Positions 8,624 through 17,359 of a stretch of DNA of 64,000 nucleotides are shown here, piece after piece. The position numbers and the translations under genes were made by a program. This DNA comes from Defluviitaleaceae bacterium (GTDB lineage: Bacteria > Bacillota > Clostridia > Lachnospirales > WQUN01): positions 1 through 64,000 of the forward strand of contig WRLD01000015.1 of the NCBI GenBank assembly GCA_009777845.1, in the 5' to 3' direction. Within the stretch, counting starts at the first letter, position 1; the number at the start of each line of letters is the position of its first letter. Under the pieces are notes generated by a model. It was not told the DNA's origin and did not search any database. It saw only the letters and a list, made by a program, of their open reading frames with translations.

Positions 8624-9589
8624 TTACACCCACCACATCTCCGCCGCCGCCCCATACACAAGAATCGGCTTCAAAAAATCAATAGCCTTCTCCAAGCCTT
8701 CCTCCACGGACATAAGAGCGTCCTCGTGTTCTATGCTTATTGTGCCGTCGTAGCCAGTTGCGCGCAGTGTGGAAATAATTCCGCGCCATTCGTCCTCGCC
8801 TGTGCCGAAGCCCACGGTGCGGAAAAGCCAGCTACGCTGTAAAAGGTCGTCGTAGCCGCTTGTTTCCAAAACGCCGTTCACGGCGGTGTTAAACATATCC
8901 ACGCGCGTGTCCTTTGCGTGTACGTGGTAAATCGCGCCCTTTAGGGCTTTTATGGCCTCCGTGGGCTTTATTCCCTGCCAAATCAAATGGCTTGGGTCGA
9001 AATTTGCGCCGATTGCCGCGCCTGCCGCTTCGCGTAGACGTAGCAGTGACTTGGGGTTGTATACGCAAAAGCCTGGGTGCATTTCCAACGCAATTTTTGT
9101 AACGCCGTGACCTGCGGCTATTTTCGCCGCATTTTTCCAATAAGGAACAAGAATCTCGTCCCACTGGTAGCGTAAAACCTCGCCAAAATCGGGCGGCCAC
9201 GCGCATGTTACCCAGTTGGGGTGCTTTGCGCCTTGGTGGTCGCCAGGACAGCCGCTAAAGGTAATTACCGTGTCTATTCCTAGCCTTTCGGCGAGCTTGC
9301 ATGTGTTTACAAAATCGGTATGGTCTTTTTCGGCGATGTCCGCGTTCGGGTGGACGGGATTTCCGTGACAGCTTAGCGCACTTATGCTCAAATTGTATTT
9401 TTTTAGCAATTCCTTAAAATTTTCTAGCCTTGATGGGTCTGACAAAGCCTGCACAGGGTCGAGGTGAGTATTGCCCGGGAAACCGCCCGTGCCGATTTCT
9501 ACCGCTTGTACACCAAGCCCCGACAGGTATTTAAAGGCTTCCTCTACGCTACGTCCATATAAGGGTACGGTTAAAACTCCGAGCTTCAT
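8624..9589 (-). CDS. Sugar phosphate isomerase/epimerase family TIM-barrel protein
   Basis: A 321-residue member of the xylose-isomerase-like TIM-barrel family (AP endonuclease 2 fold). Visible landmarks are the strand-1 start MKLGVLTVPL, the acidic ligand region in LEMHPGF, FDPSHL, HVHAKDTRV and the C-terminal SIEHED. These fit the metal-binding Glu/Asp/His set of the family. The start is placed at 9589 because AGGAGG lies 7 bases upstream; the longer ORF start lacks such a site. The substrate cannot be read from sequence; relatives act on keto-sugars or inositol derivatives. It is divergent from the large glycanase gene at 9749, with promoter DNA between them, which fits a sugar-catabolic role. 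Confidence 0.88.
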   Translation of the reverse strand: MKLGVLTVPLYGRSVEEAFKYLSGLGVQAVEIGTGGFPGNTHLDPVQALSDPSRLENFKELLKKYNLSISALSCHGNPVHPNADIAEKDHTDFVNTCKLAERLGIDTVITFSGCPGDHQGAKHPNWVTCAWPPDFGEVLRYQWDEILVPYWKNAAKIAAGHGVTKIALEMHPGFCVYNPKSLLRLREAAGAAIGANFDPSHLIWQGIKPTEAIKALKGAIYHVHAKDTRVDMFNTAVNGVLETSGYDDLLQRSWLFRTVGFGTGEDEWRGIISTLRATGYDGTISIEHEDALMSVEEGLEKAIDFLKPILVYGAAAEMWWV

Positions 9590-9654
9590 ATTTGACCTCC
9601 TAGATTGGAAATATATATTAAGATACCACGTCAAAAAATGATTATCAATAATTC

Positions 9655-9682
9655 TTGATAAATAATTGTAGACTGATATAAT
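9655..9682 (+). promoter_or_regulatory. Promoter for the PHP-GH5-dockerin gene
   Basis: TTGATA (9655-9660) and TATAAT (9677-9682) are 16 bases apart, and TGA directly before TATAAT gives an extended -10. The start codon is 67 bases downstream of the -10 box. Confidence 0.7.
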
Positions 9683-9748
9683 TTAGATAGCACTTTACAC
9701 AGATTTTACACGAACGTGTTATCAGATTCAAGAGAGGGGTATTTTAAG

Positions 9749-12700
9749 ATGAAAAAAGCAATGGTGTTTGTCCTTGTATTTGTTTTGCTGTTTAACAGCC
9801 TGCCTGTCAGCGGCTTCCAAGGTGAGGAAAACGCCGCAGTCAGCGGAAGCAATGAAACTGGTCTTGTTTTTTGTCTGCAAAGCTATCTTGACGGGTTCAA
9901 TAATCTGCCGCGCGAATTTGCGGAGGCGGATAGCCCCATAGCCCCTACTCACGCCCCCGCACAGGTAACTGTGACGGCGCGGCAGGGCACGGAAAATAAA
10001 TATTTGGAAGTAAACCGCATTATCACGGATAACCGAACACGCGGCCCGCGCCTAAGAATGGAATTTGTCCCAGGCGATATAATACGCGTAGAGGGGCAAT
10101 TGACAGGCACAACTGCCGCAAACTTTAGATTCCAAGCGGAGCCTAGCCCAAACTCGGAAATCGGCTCTAGTGCCGTCACCGTACAGCCAGGCGAACGCTT
10201 TATTCTAACGCATACGGTCACAGCCAGCGACAATAGCGGTACGCCTCTCAACGGTATGCGGATTATTACGCAGACTGTAGGGGCTACGAGCTTTATTATC
10301 GACAGCTGGACGGTAAACCGCGTAGACCAAACAGTCGCGCCTGAGGGCTACGTTTTCCATTTGCAATCCTACATCGCCGACATGCCGCTTGGCAATATCG
10401 GCACAGGCACAACGCACCTAGCCCCCACGCACACCACTAGTGAGGTAACGGTACAAATCCAAGAAGCAAGCGGCGGCCTTCGCCGATTGTTTGTCAACCG
10501 CACGGCGAGCAACACTACTAGGGGCTTGCTGTTACGCAACGTGGATTTTGAGCTAGGCGATATTTTAACCATAACGGGGCGGCTAGTCACTGGCTCGGGT
10601 ACGAATATGCGCCTGCAAATGGACGGCAGGACAGGCTATATGCCTGGCTCTGTTTCGGGCGGCGCGGTGGGTAGCTCGTTTACGATTACCTATAGAGTGT
10701 CGGCAGACTTGATGGAGCTTACTAATAAGAATATACGCATTATCGCGCACGGAAACGCCGTGCCAGCCACAGTACAAATTGACGATATTACCGTGTTCCG
10801 CCCCGACAATACCATTCCCACGGTTACTGTGCAAAACCCTGCCATGAACGGCTCTTTTGTGATTGCTAATCCGTACAGTGCGGTCAATTGGAACAATTGG
10901 TACCAGTTCCGTACATCACAGCATGTGCATACGCTGCGTTCGGACGGTAGCGCGTACACTCGGGAAATGATAGTTGAATATTACAACAGAGGCTACGATA
11001 TTTTAGCGGTCACAGACCACAATGTAATAGAATCTGGCGACTGGACACAAGCTCCGCCAAACCCAACGATTCACTGGTGGTCGCCCATGCGTTGGAACGA
11101 TAGCCAAAACCAAATGTCCGCCGCCGACCAAACCGCAATAAGAAACGGCACATGGACACCTGGCGGAAGCCGTGTTCTGCCCGATTCGCGCTTTACCTCG
11201 GAGCATGGCTGGTTTAGACCCGAAATGCGTGAACGCCTTGGCTTGCCCCCAGGACAGCCGAATATCGGAATGATTTCCGTGCCGTTCTCGAACGAGCAAT
11301 CGGGCGGACACCATATGCTTACGTATTGGGCGAACTTTAACGCCCGCGAATCGGACAGCGACAATACAATTATCCGCTCGGTGCAAGACTTGGGCGGGCT
11401 TGTTGTTCTCGCGCACCCAGGCAGGCATACCTGCTCGCGCTCTACGCGCTGTTCCGCCAGTGAACGCGGCGAAATGTGCGACCACGCAGGCGGGCGCGGG
11501 CTTGCGGCGGCATCTAACCTGCCGCGAGAGGTGACAAGATATGTAAACTGGCTTCGCCAATTCCCTGCCGTTATGGGCATGGAAATATACAACCGCCCCG
11601 ACCACGAAACACGCACGGATAGAATTTTGTGGGACAATGTTCTTATGCAGCTTATGCCAGAGAAGCGTAATGTATGGGGCTTTGCGAACGACGACGCGCA
11701 TAGCATGGACGGCACATCTCTTGGCTGGAATGTAATGCTTATGCCGTCACTTACCTCGGATAATTACCGCACGTCTATGGAAAACGGCGCGTTTTATTTC
11801 GTGTGCCGCGTAGACCGACAGCTAGGCGTAAACGAAAATGTTTCCAATAGCGCGAGCAGCTCGTGGCACAGACCGCTAATGGCTGCGCCCGCGCCGACAA
11901 TTACAAATATTTCAGTATCGGGGCAAAAAATTACAATAGAGGGCAAAAACTACGATGATATAATATGGGTAACAGGTAATCCGTTCCGCATGGGCGGCAA
12001 CAACGCTGTGGGCGGCGGCGTAGTGATTGAAACAGGGAACACAATCGACCTATCCATGACAGGCAAATATATATGGGGTAACTATGTCCGTGCTGTGCTT
12101 ATAAACAGGCAGGGCATAGGCTCGGGAATAAACGGACACGGTGTCGCGCTTACGCAGCCCTTTGGCGTGTATCTTTGCGAGGAATGCGGCGGCGTTGTTT
12201 GCTGTGACGTATGCGGCGGCGAGTGTTCGATTGGCTGTGAAGCTGCGTTTTGTTCATGGGTGGGAATAGACCCCAGTATCACCGCCGCACAGGTAGTGGC
12301 AGGAATAAGGGCAGGCTGGAACTTGGGTAACACCTTTGATGCGCGTTCCCATTCAGAAACAGCATGGCTAAGCAACATGGATAACCTCGCGACCACGCGC
12401 GCCAATATCGAAGCCATACACGCGGCAGGCTTTAACGCAATTAGAATCCCAGTAACATGGACGTTGGACAACGGCTCTACAGGGCAAAAGGCTACGTCCG
12501 CCAATAACTGGACAATTAGCCCTGCGTTCCTCAACCGTGTGGAAACGGTGGTACGGTGGGCATACGACCTAGGCATGACGGTTATAATAAACTCGCACCA
12601 CGAGGACGCTATTCAGCTTATTATGAACTCCAATCCGACCATATCGGACTATATCCACGAGCGTATATGGCAGCAGGTAGCAGGGCATTTTAATAACCAA

Positions 12701-14197
12701 TTCGGGCATAGGCTAATTTTTGCAGGCTCTAACGAGCCGCGTACAGACCTTGACGACTTTGGGGACGGTACTCACGCGCACGCCGCGATTAACCGTCAGC
12801 ACCAGCTTTTTGTAGACACCGTAAGGGCAACGGGCGGCAACAATGCCAAGCGTTCGTTAATTATTATACCGCACGCCGCAAGCGCAAGACCAGGCGCGCT
12901 CGCAGGGCTAACGCTTCCTACAGACCCCGAACGGCCTGGCGATTCCAGTAGATTTATTTTAGAGGTACACACCTACACGCCGTTTGGCTTTACGTTCCTG
13001 CCTAGGGACGGCGGCTCGGGGCATACTACCTCGTGGACTACCACAGGCTCGGGGCATGGCGGCCCTAGCGAGATTACCACCGCGTTCAACGCAATACAGA
13101 CACGCGCCCAACAGCTTGGCGTGCCTGTAATTCTAGGCGAATGGGGTTCTCAGAACAAGGAGAACACCGCCGCCAGAGAACGCCACGCCGAATACTACGT
13201 ACAGCAAGCCGCAAGCAGGGGCTGGGCTACGTTTTGGTGGGACAACGCGCACTACGAGGATTTAGGCACTAATCAGATGTTTGGCTTGCTAGACAGGCGT
13301 GATAATACGTGGTTTTTCCCCACCATTGTGGCGGCGATTATGCGCGGCGCAGGCGATAGCGACCAGATAGCCGTAAACACCGCCGCAAACAATTTGACAT
13401 GGGATTCTATTTCCAACGGGCAAGCCGTAAGCAATGTTACCGCCAGCCTATCCCTGCCGACCACGGCGGACGGCGGAGTGACTATTACGTGGGCTTCCAG
13501 TAACTCGGCTATTAGCAATACTGGCGTGGTTACGCGCCCAGCCACTGTAAACAGCGCGGGTAATATTGTAGCGACATTACGCGTAGGCACTGCGGAAGCG
13601 ACAAGAACCTTTAGCCCTGTGGTTACTGCGTTGGTAGCCGCGCCTACGGTTACATTCAGCCCAGCAAGCGTGACAATAAACGACACAAGCCTTACGCAAG
13701 CGGTATCTGTCGGCGGTACGGCTACTGGTAGCATTTCTGTAAGCGCGGCTATCCCCTCCGCGCTACAGGACAATGTTGCCGTAGAATGGACGGCGGCAAG
13801 CCCTACCATTACCATAAAGGCGACCCGACCGACTGCAAATATTCCGCCGCTTACAGGCAGCTTTAATGTTTCGGTAACTCGCCAAGGCGTGACACAGACC
13901 TTTGCGGTAAACGTGAGCCTTACTACTACATGGGTAGCTCCCCTCTACCAAATAGGCGACGTTGACGGCGATGGCTGGCTAACAAGCGTAGACATGGTAA
14001 TAATAGCGCGCTTCGTGCTAGGCGAGTTTGCGGCGATTCCCTCGCATTTTACACATTCGCCTGCATGGCAGCGTACCGCAGACGTGGACTGCTCTGGTGT
14101 GGTTGATAAGGACGATGTAACGCGGTTGTTCCGTTATTTGTTGGGTACGTATAGTACGCTTTGTCCGCATGGTGGGTGTGGGGTTTGTGAGGGGTAG
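9749..14197 (+). CDS. Secreted multidomain protein: two jelly-roll modules, PHP hydrolase, GH5 glycanase, Ig-like modules, dockerin
   Basis: A 1482-residue extracellular protein. Residues 1-22 are a signal peptide (MKKAMVFVLVFVLLF), and AGAGAGGGG precedes this ATG. Two related beta-rich modules (about 38-190 and 198-355) carry the paired pattern LQSY...VNR...TRG and look carbohydrate-binding. A PHP metallohydrolase (about 383-700) shows H392/H394 in QHVHT, VTDHN, VLAHPGRH and DDAHS, like CehA/McbA-type secreted PHP proteins. A Cys-rich linker follows. The GH5 domain (about 841-1210) shows GWNLGNTFD, the acid/base E996 in SNEPR and the nucleophile E1131 in GEWG. Two Ig-like modules precede a type I dockerin with two calcium loops (DVDGDGWLTSVD, DVDCSGVVDKDD) from about 1400. 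It is probably an endoglucanase-type enzyme; the PHP substrate is unknown. Confidence 0.9.
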   Translation: MKKAMVFVLVFVLLFNSLPVSGFQGEENAAVSGSNETGLVFCLQSYLDGFNNLPREFAEADSPIAPTHAPAQVTVTARQGTENKYLEVNRIITDNRTRGPRLRMEFVPGDIIRVEGQLTGTTAANFRFQAEPSPNSEIGSSAVTVQPGERFILTHTVTASDNSGTPLNGMRIITQTVGATSFIIDSWTVNRVDQTVAPEGYVFHLQSYIADMPLGNIGTGTTHLAPTHTTSEVTVQIQEASGGLRRLFVNRTASNTTRGLLLRNVDFELGDILTITGRLVTGSGTNMRLQMDGRTGYMPGSVSGGAVGSSFTITYRVSADLMELTNKNIRIIAHGNAVPATVQIDDITVFRPDNTIPTVTVQNPAMNGSFVIANPYSAVNWNNWYQFRTSQHVHTLRSDGSAYTREMIVEYYNRGYDILAVTDHNVIESGDWTQAPPNPTIHWWSPMRWNDSQNQMSAADQTAIRNGTWTPGGSRVLPDSRFTSEHGWFRPEMRERLGLPPGQPNIGMISVPFSNEQSGGHHMLTYWANFNARESDSDNTIIRSVQDLGGLVVLAHPGRHTCSRSTRCSASERGEMCDHAGGRGLAAASNLPREVTRYVNWLRQFPAVMGMEIYNRPDHETRTDRILWDNVLMQLMPEKRNVWGFANDDAHSMDGTSLGWNVMLMPSLTSDNYRTSMENGAFYFVCRVDRQLGVNENVSNSASSSWHRPLMAAPAPTITNISVSGQKITIEGKNYDDIIWVTGNPFRMGGNNAVGGGVVIETGNTIDLSMTGKYIWGNYVRAVLINRQGIGSGINGHGVALTQPFGVYLCEECGGVVCCDVCGGECSIGCEAAFCSWVGIDPSITAAQVVAGIRAGWNLGNTFDARSHSETAWLSNMDNLATTRANIEAIHAAGFNAIRIPVTWTLDNGSTGQKATSANNWTISPAFLNRVETVVRWAYDLGMTVIINSHHEDAIQLIMNSNPTISDYIHERIWQQVAGHFNNQFGHRLIFAGSNEPRTDLDDFGDGTHAHAAINRQHQLFVDTVRATGGNNAKRSLIIIPHAASARPGALAGLTLPTDPERPGDSSRFILEVHTYTPFGFTFLPRDGGSGHTTSWTTTGSGHGGPSEITTAFNAIQTRAQQLGVPVILGEWGSQNKENTAARERHAEYYVQQAASRGWATFWWDNAHYEDLGTNQMFGLLDRRDNTWFFPTIVAAIMRGAGDSDQIAVNTAANNLTWDSISNGQAVSNVTASLSLPTTADGGVTITWASSNSAISNTGVVTRPATVNSAGNIVATLRVGTAEATRTFSPVVTALVAAPTVTFSPASVTINDTSLTQAVSVGGTATGSISVSAAIPSALQDNVAVEWTAASPTITIKATRPTANIPPLTGSFNVSVTRQGVTQTFAVNVSLTTTWVAPLYQIGDVDGDGWLTSVDMVIIARFVLGEFAAIPSHFTHSPAWQRTADVDCSGVVDKDDVTRLFRYLLGTYSTLCPHGGCGVCEG

Positions 14198-14246
14198 TAA
14201 AGGGGTCAATGCTTAAAACAACACAAAAATTAAAGGGGATATAGCT

Positions 14247-16115
14247 ATGTTTACAACAACAAAAAAACTAAAAAATATACTAGCAAGCACAATACTAATT
14301 TTCACCGCCCTTGCGTTCGTGGCAACTCAACCAGTATTCGCAGACCTGCCTGTTTTGTTTGGCTATACCGACCAAGACGGACAGCTTGTAGCCACTGCAT
14401 TTGACGGCTTCCCTATCTTATTTGGCGATGCCGACCAGGACGGCTGGCTTGCATCTCGCGACATGGTAGTGATAGCTCGCGCCGCATTAGGCGAACAGCA
14501 GAACGAGAACGTAGACCTACGCGCGGCAAATGTAACTGGGAGCGGTAATTTGTCAGAAGATGACGTGCGCCTTTTGCTTAAAGCCTTGGTGAACGATATT
14601 GGGCTTGTTCCGCTAGGTATAAGATATAACGCCTTAACAATCCTGCCAGTTGACCTACAAGGCGAGCCAGTCCATAAAGCAATGGTCGAAATTTTTATAG
14701 ACGGAGTAAAAACCGTCCGCCATATACAAACAGGCGTACTCACCTTAGACATACCAGACGGAAGCGCGGTAAGGTTTACCGTCCGCTGGGAAAATATGTT
14801 TTACAACTCGCCGCTGTTTACCTTTGAGCATGACGGCGGCGCAATGGTGCTAATGGTGACGTTAGGCGAGCTTGCTATTTCCGAAGCAACCCTGCGCGAA
14901 TACGCCACATGGCAGTTTTATTTCAATGATGTTGACGGCTATGTACAAGACAACCTAGGCTTAAACCTACAGCCAAAATTCGACATGCTTTCCGATTGGC
15001 AAGTGTCGGAAAGCCTAGTAAACGAGGCTAGATGGCATATAATCAGCCAGATTTTGGGGGCGTTTAATGAAAGCGGGGAAATAGAAGCGTTTAGCGAAAA
15101 TGCCGTTATAAAGGCATTTGGCGAGGGCGAAAATGACGACAAGGAAGTATATGGTATGTTCTTGGGCGGGGCTAACGACTACGATTACGCCAAGTCAGCA
15201 GTGCTTGAACATTCTATACAAATGGCTGCAAACTCCGTAGCTCGTCAACCACATCTCAACCTAGCCGAGGAAGCAGAGTATATGTTTGTGGCGCATTATA
15301 TTGACGTAAGTAGTCCTTATTGGGAAACAGGCAATGTAGGCGCGTTGCTTAACGGCCCCTCTATGGTAAATGTCTTATTAACAAACTGGCTGACAAATAT
15401 AGACAGGCAAAATTATAGGCTGTATATCGACCATACAGGGATAGCGGAAACTATAGGTAGTATCGGCGATGTTGCAGATTATGTTGCTTCGGCTTGGGGT
15501 TCGATTGACGACCTTTTAACTGGGAGCGAAAGACTGGGGCTAGGACAATTTGACACAGAAATTGCCACACTGGGTTATCAACTTGCGGTATTAAGGCTTT
15601 TGGAAGATGCGGGAGCAAACACAAAGGAAGTAATAACGCTAGGCATGGATATACTCTCTGACATATTTGGCAGTCCCTCTGACGATGCGGAGAAAAGACT
15701 TTCCGATTTATTCGACAGAATAGTAATAGACCCAAACTTTGCGGAGCTGTTCCCAAGCCGCCCGACATTAGAAGCGGTAGCTTCTAGTTTAACCACACTT
15801 GCCGCTTCATATATTTTAACGGGTACAATTGGGTTTCCAGCCATTGGTATCGCCGCAATGCTAACAAAATTTGCGTTCAATTTCTACTCAAATGCGTATC
15901 AGTATACTAGGTGGATAGTTCTTAGGTACACATTTTCTAGCCGTCACGCTCTTAGGCTTATGGCTTCTATGGACATGGGTAGCGGAACACCTGCTCCAAC
16001 GCTAAACAGATGGGTTTCGCCATTAGCACTTGCTACGCCACAAAAAGCGGAAGCCTACGAGCCGCCCGACATAATAGCAAAATGGGCTAGTTATGCGGAA
16101 AGTATGGTACAATAA
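14247..16115 (+). CDS. Secreted protein of unknown function with N-terminal dockerin-like module
   Basis: 622 residues. A signal peptide (about 1-32, ending VFA) is followed at once by a dockerin-like pair: DADQDGWLASRD, then a weaker second loop with LSEDDVRLLLKAL. The remaining 500 residues match no family I recognise. They begin with a short beta-sandwich-like region (about 120-210), continue as mostly helical sequence, and contain a hydrophobic segment near 515-545 (ASYILTGTIGFPAIGIAAML) that may span or enter a membrane. GGGGATATAGCT precedes the ATG. The stop codon overlaps the next start (TAATG), so the two products are probably made together. The last about 85 residues are duplicated downstream at 16593..16850. 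A dockerin placed at the N-terminus is unusual. Confidence 0.8.
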   Translation: MFTTTKKLKNILASTILIFTALAFVATQPVFADLPVLFGYTDQDGQLVATAFDGFPILFGDADQDGWLASRDMVVIARAALGEQQNENVDLRAANVTGSGNLSEDDVRLLLKALVNDIGLVPLGIRYNALTILPVDLQGEPVHKAMVEIFIDGVKTVRHIQTGVLTLDIPDGSAVRFTVRWENMFYNSPLFTFEHDGGAMVLMVTLGELAISEATLREYATWQFYFNDVDGYVQDNLGLNLQPKFDMLSDWQVSESLVNEARWHIISQILGAFNESGEIEAFSENAVIKAFGEGENDDKEVYGMFLGGANDYDYAKSAVLEHSIQMAANSVARQPHLNLAEEAEYMFVAHYIDVSSPYWETGNVGALLNGPSMVNVLLTNWLTNIDRQNYRLYIDHTGIAETIGSIGDVADYVASAWGSIDDLLTGSERLGLGQFDTEIATLGYQLAVLRLLEDAGANTKEVITLGMDILSDIFGSPSDDAEKRLSDLFDRIVIDPNFAELFPSRPTLEAVASSLTTLAASYILTGTIGFPAIGIAAMLTKFAFNFYSNAYQYTRWIVLRYTFSSRHALRLMASMDMGSGTPAPTLNRWVSPLALATPQKAEAYEPPDIIAKWASYAESMVQ

Positions 16116-16576
16116 TGGAGCGGATAATTGGGGGGGCTTTGCTCTTAACTGTCGTAACATTATTTGGTGCTTGGATAGCTAAGACTAGAGCACATCAGCT
16201 AGGCAGAGAATCCATTATAGACAGAATACCGTGGCATATACATGCACTAATAGTATTTATTGTATGGATTATTATAGGAACAATCCACATCTTAATTGCC
16301 CCTCCACCCTCAACGGAAATGTCCGAACGCACGCAATATATAATAGACCGTATGGATTGGTTACGTGACGAGCCATCTTCCACGCTAATACTCGAAATAA
16401 TGCTCGACTGGTATATAATAGACCAAGCCCAACACGATGCTATGCTCTACGATATGGATTATATCCGAATGTTTTACGACATACCTCCCGAATTTTGGGC
16501 GGAAGCCGACATTGGGGTAATTATTGACAAGTTTTACCTGTTCGCGAGAACATTCGCAATAACTCCCGAGCCGTGA
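16115..16576 (+). CDS. Small membrane protein, copy 1
   Basis: 153 residues; no recognised family. Two hydrophobic segments lie at about 5-20 (GALLLTVVTLFGAWI) and 43-63 (IHALIVFIVWIIIGTIHILI), so the protein probably has two membrane spans with a C-terminal acidic, helical domain. That domain contains the highly conserved block ILEIMLDW...IIDQAQHDAMLY...FYDIPPEFWAEA, which is nearly identical in the second copy at 16847. The start overlaps the stop of the secreted dockerin protein by one base. The coupling suggests that the membrane protein works with, or protects against, its partner. Function unknown. Confidence 0.75.
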   Translation: MERIIGGALLLTVVTLFGAWIAKTRAHQLGRESIIDRIPWHIHALIVFIVWIIIGTIHILIAPPPSTEMSERTQYIIDRMDWLRDEPSSTLILEIMLDWYIIDQAQHDAMLYDMDYIRMFYDIPPEFWAEADIGVIIDKFYLFARTFAITPEP

Positions 16577-16592
16577 TATGCGAGGTATTACA

Positions 16593-16850
16593 ATGCTGAC
16601 AAAATTTGCTTTCAATTTCTACTCAAATACGTATCAGCGCGTTAGGTGGCTAGTTCTGCGATACACATTTGACGGTCGTCATGCGCTTAGGCTTATGGCT
16701 TCTATGGACATGGGTAGCGGAACACCTACTCCAACACTAAACAGATGGATTTCACCATTGGCACTTGCTACGCCACAAAAAGCGGAAACCTACGAGCCGC
16801 CCGACATAATAGCAAAATGGGCTGGTTATGCGGAAAGTATGTCGCCATGA
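16593..16850 (+). CDS. Duplicated C-terminal fragment of the dockerin protein
   Basis: An 85-residue open frame equal to the C-terminus of the protein at 14247..16115. It starts at the Met that is internal in the long protein. GAGG stands 7 bases before this ATG; an in-frame ATG at 16578 is the alternative. It keeps the stretch HALRLMASMDMGSGTP and the tail YEPPDIIAKWA. It lacks the signal peptide and dockerin, so it may be a leftover of the duplication or a translated leader that keeps the downstream membrane gene coupled (ATGA overlap at 16847). Absence of frameshifts suggests it is recent or still under selection. Confidence 0.6.
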   Translation: MLTKFAFNFYSNTYQRVRWLVLRYTFDGRHALRLMASMDMGSGTPTPTLNRWISPLALATPQKAETYEPPDIIAKWAGYAESMSP

Positions 16851-17308
16851 TAGGGCGGATATTTTGGGTGTCGTTGCTTATGACTGGCATAACATTATTT
16901 GCCGAGCGGTTAAGTAGATTTAGGGATTGGGAGCTAGGTAGAGTACCCATTACAGACAGAATACCGCGGCATATACTGGCACTGATAATATTTGTAGCGT
17001 GGTTTATTATATTATCAGTCCATACCTTAATGAACCCACCCTCAACGGGAAGGGACGAACGCACACAATACCTAATCGACAGTACCCTTGCTATAAGCGA
17101 CAATCCATCTTCCACATTTATACTCGAAATAATGCTCGACTGGCGTATAATAGACCAAGCCCAACATGATGCTATGCTCTACGATATGGATTATATCCGA
17201 ATGTTTTACGACATACCTCCCGAATTTTGGGCAGAAGCCAATACTGGAGCGATTCTCGACAAGTTTTACCTATTCGCGAGAACATTCGCAATAACTCCCG
17301 AGCAATAA
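16847..17308 (+). CDS. Small membrane protein, copy 2
   Basis: 153 residues, the paralogue of 16115..16576. ATG at 16847 overlaps the preceding stop (ATGA). The longer in-frame ORF from 16745 is rejected because its first 34 codons read through the upstream gene in another frame. Two hydrophobic segments occur at about 4-19 and 42-62. The C-terminal half (EIMLDW, IIDQAQHDAMLYDMDY, IPPEFWAEA, FAITPE) is almost unchanged from copy 1, whereas the membrane part has diverged. The cytoplasmic or outer domain is therefore the conserved functional unit. Function unknown. Confidence 0.72.
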   Translation: MIGRIFWVSLLMTGITLFAERLSRFRDWELGRVPITDRIPRHILALIIFVAWFIILSVHTLMNPPSTGRDERTQYLIDSTLAISDNPSSTFILEIMLDWRIIDQAQHDAMLYDMDYIRMFYDIPPEFWAEANTGAILDKFYLFARTFAITPEQ

Positions 17309-17309
17309 C

Positions 17310-17338
17310 TTGCAAAATTTCTTTTCTTATAGTATTCT
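17310..17338 (+). promoter_or_regulatory. Promoter for the glycosyltransferase operon
   Basis: TTGCAA (17310-17315) and TATTCT (17333-17338) are 17 bases apart, directly after the last duplicated gene and about 20 bases before the GT2 start codon. The -10 box is imperfect. Confidence 0.5.
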
Positions 17339-17359
17339 CAATATATGAGAGGTTGTCAT

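Larger units (their letters stand above)
15858..17327 (+). repeat. 735-bp tandem duplication
   Basis: The block starting with ATGCTAACAAAATTTGC at 15858 recurs with ATGCTGACAAAATTTGC at 16593, an offset of 735 bp. Each copy holds the last 85 codons of the 622-residue protein followed by a 153-codon membrane-protein gene. The end of the second copy is approximate. The two copies differ by scattered substitutions, most of them in the transmembrane part. Confidence 0.88.

Noticed and set aside
16745..16846. N-terminal extension of the second small membrane protein
   Set aside because: These codons overlap the upstream duplicated fragment in another frame, and the paralogue starts at the position equal to 16847.
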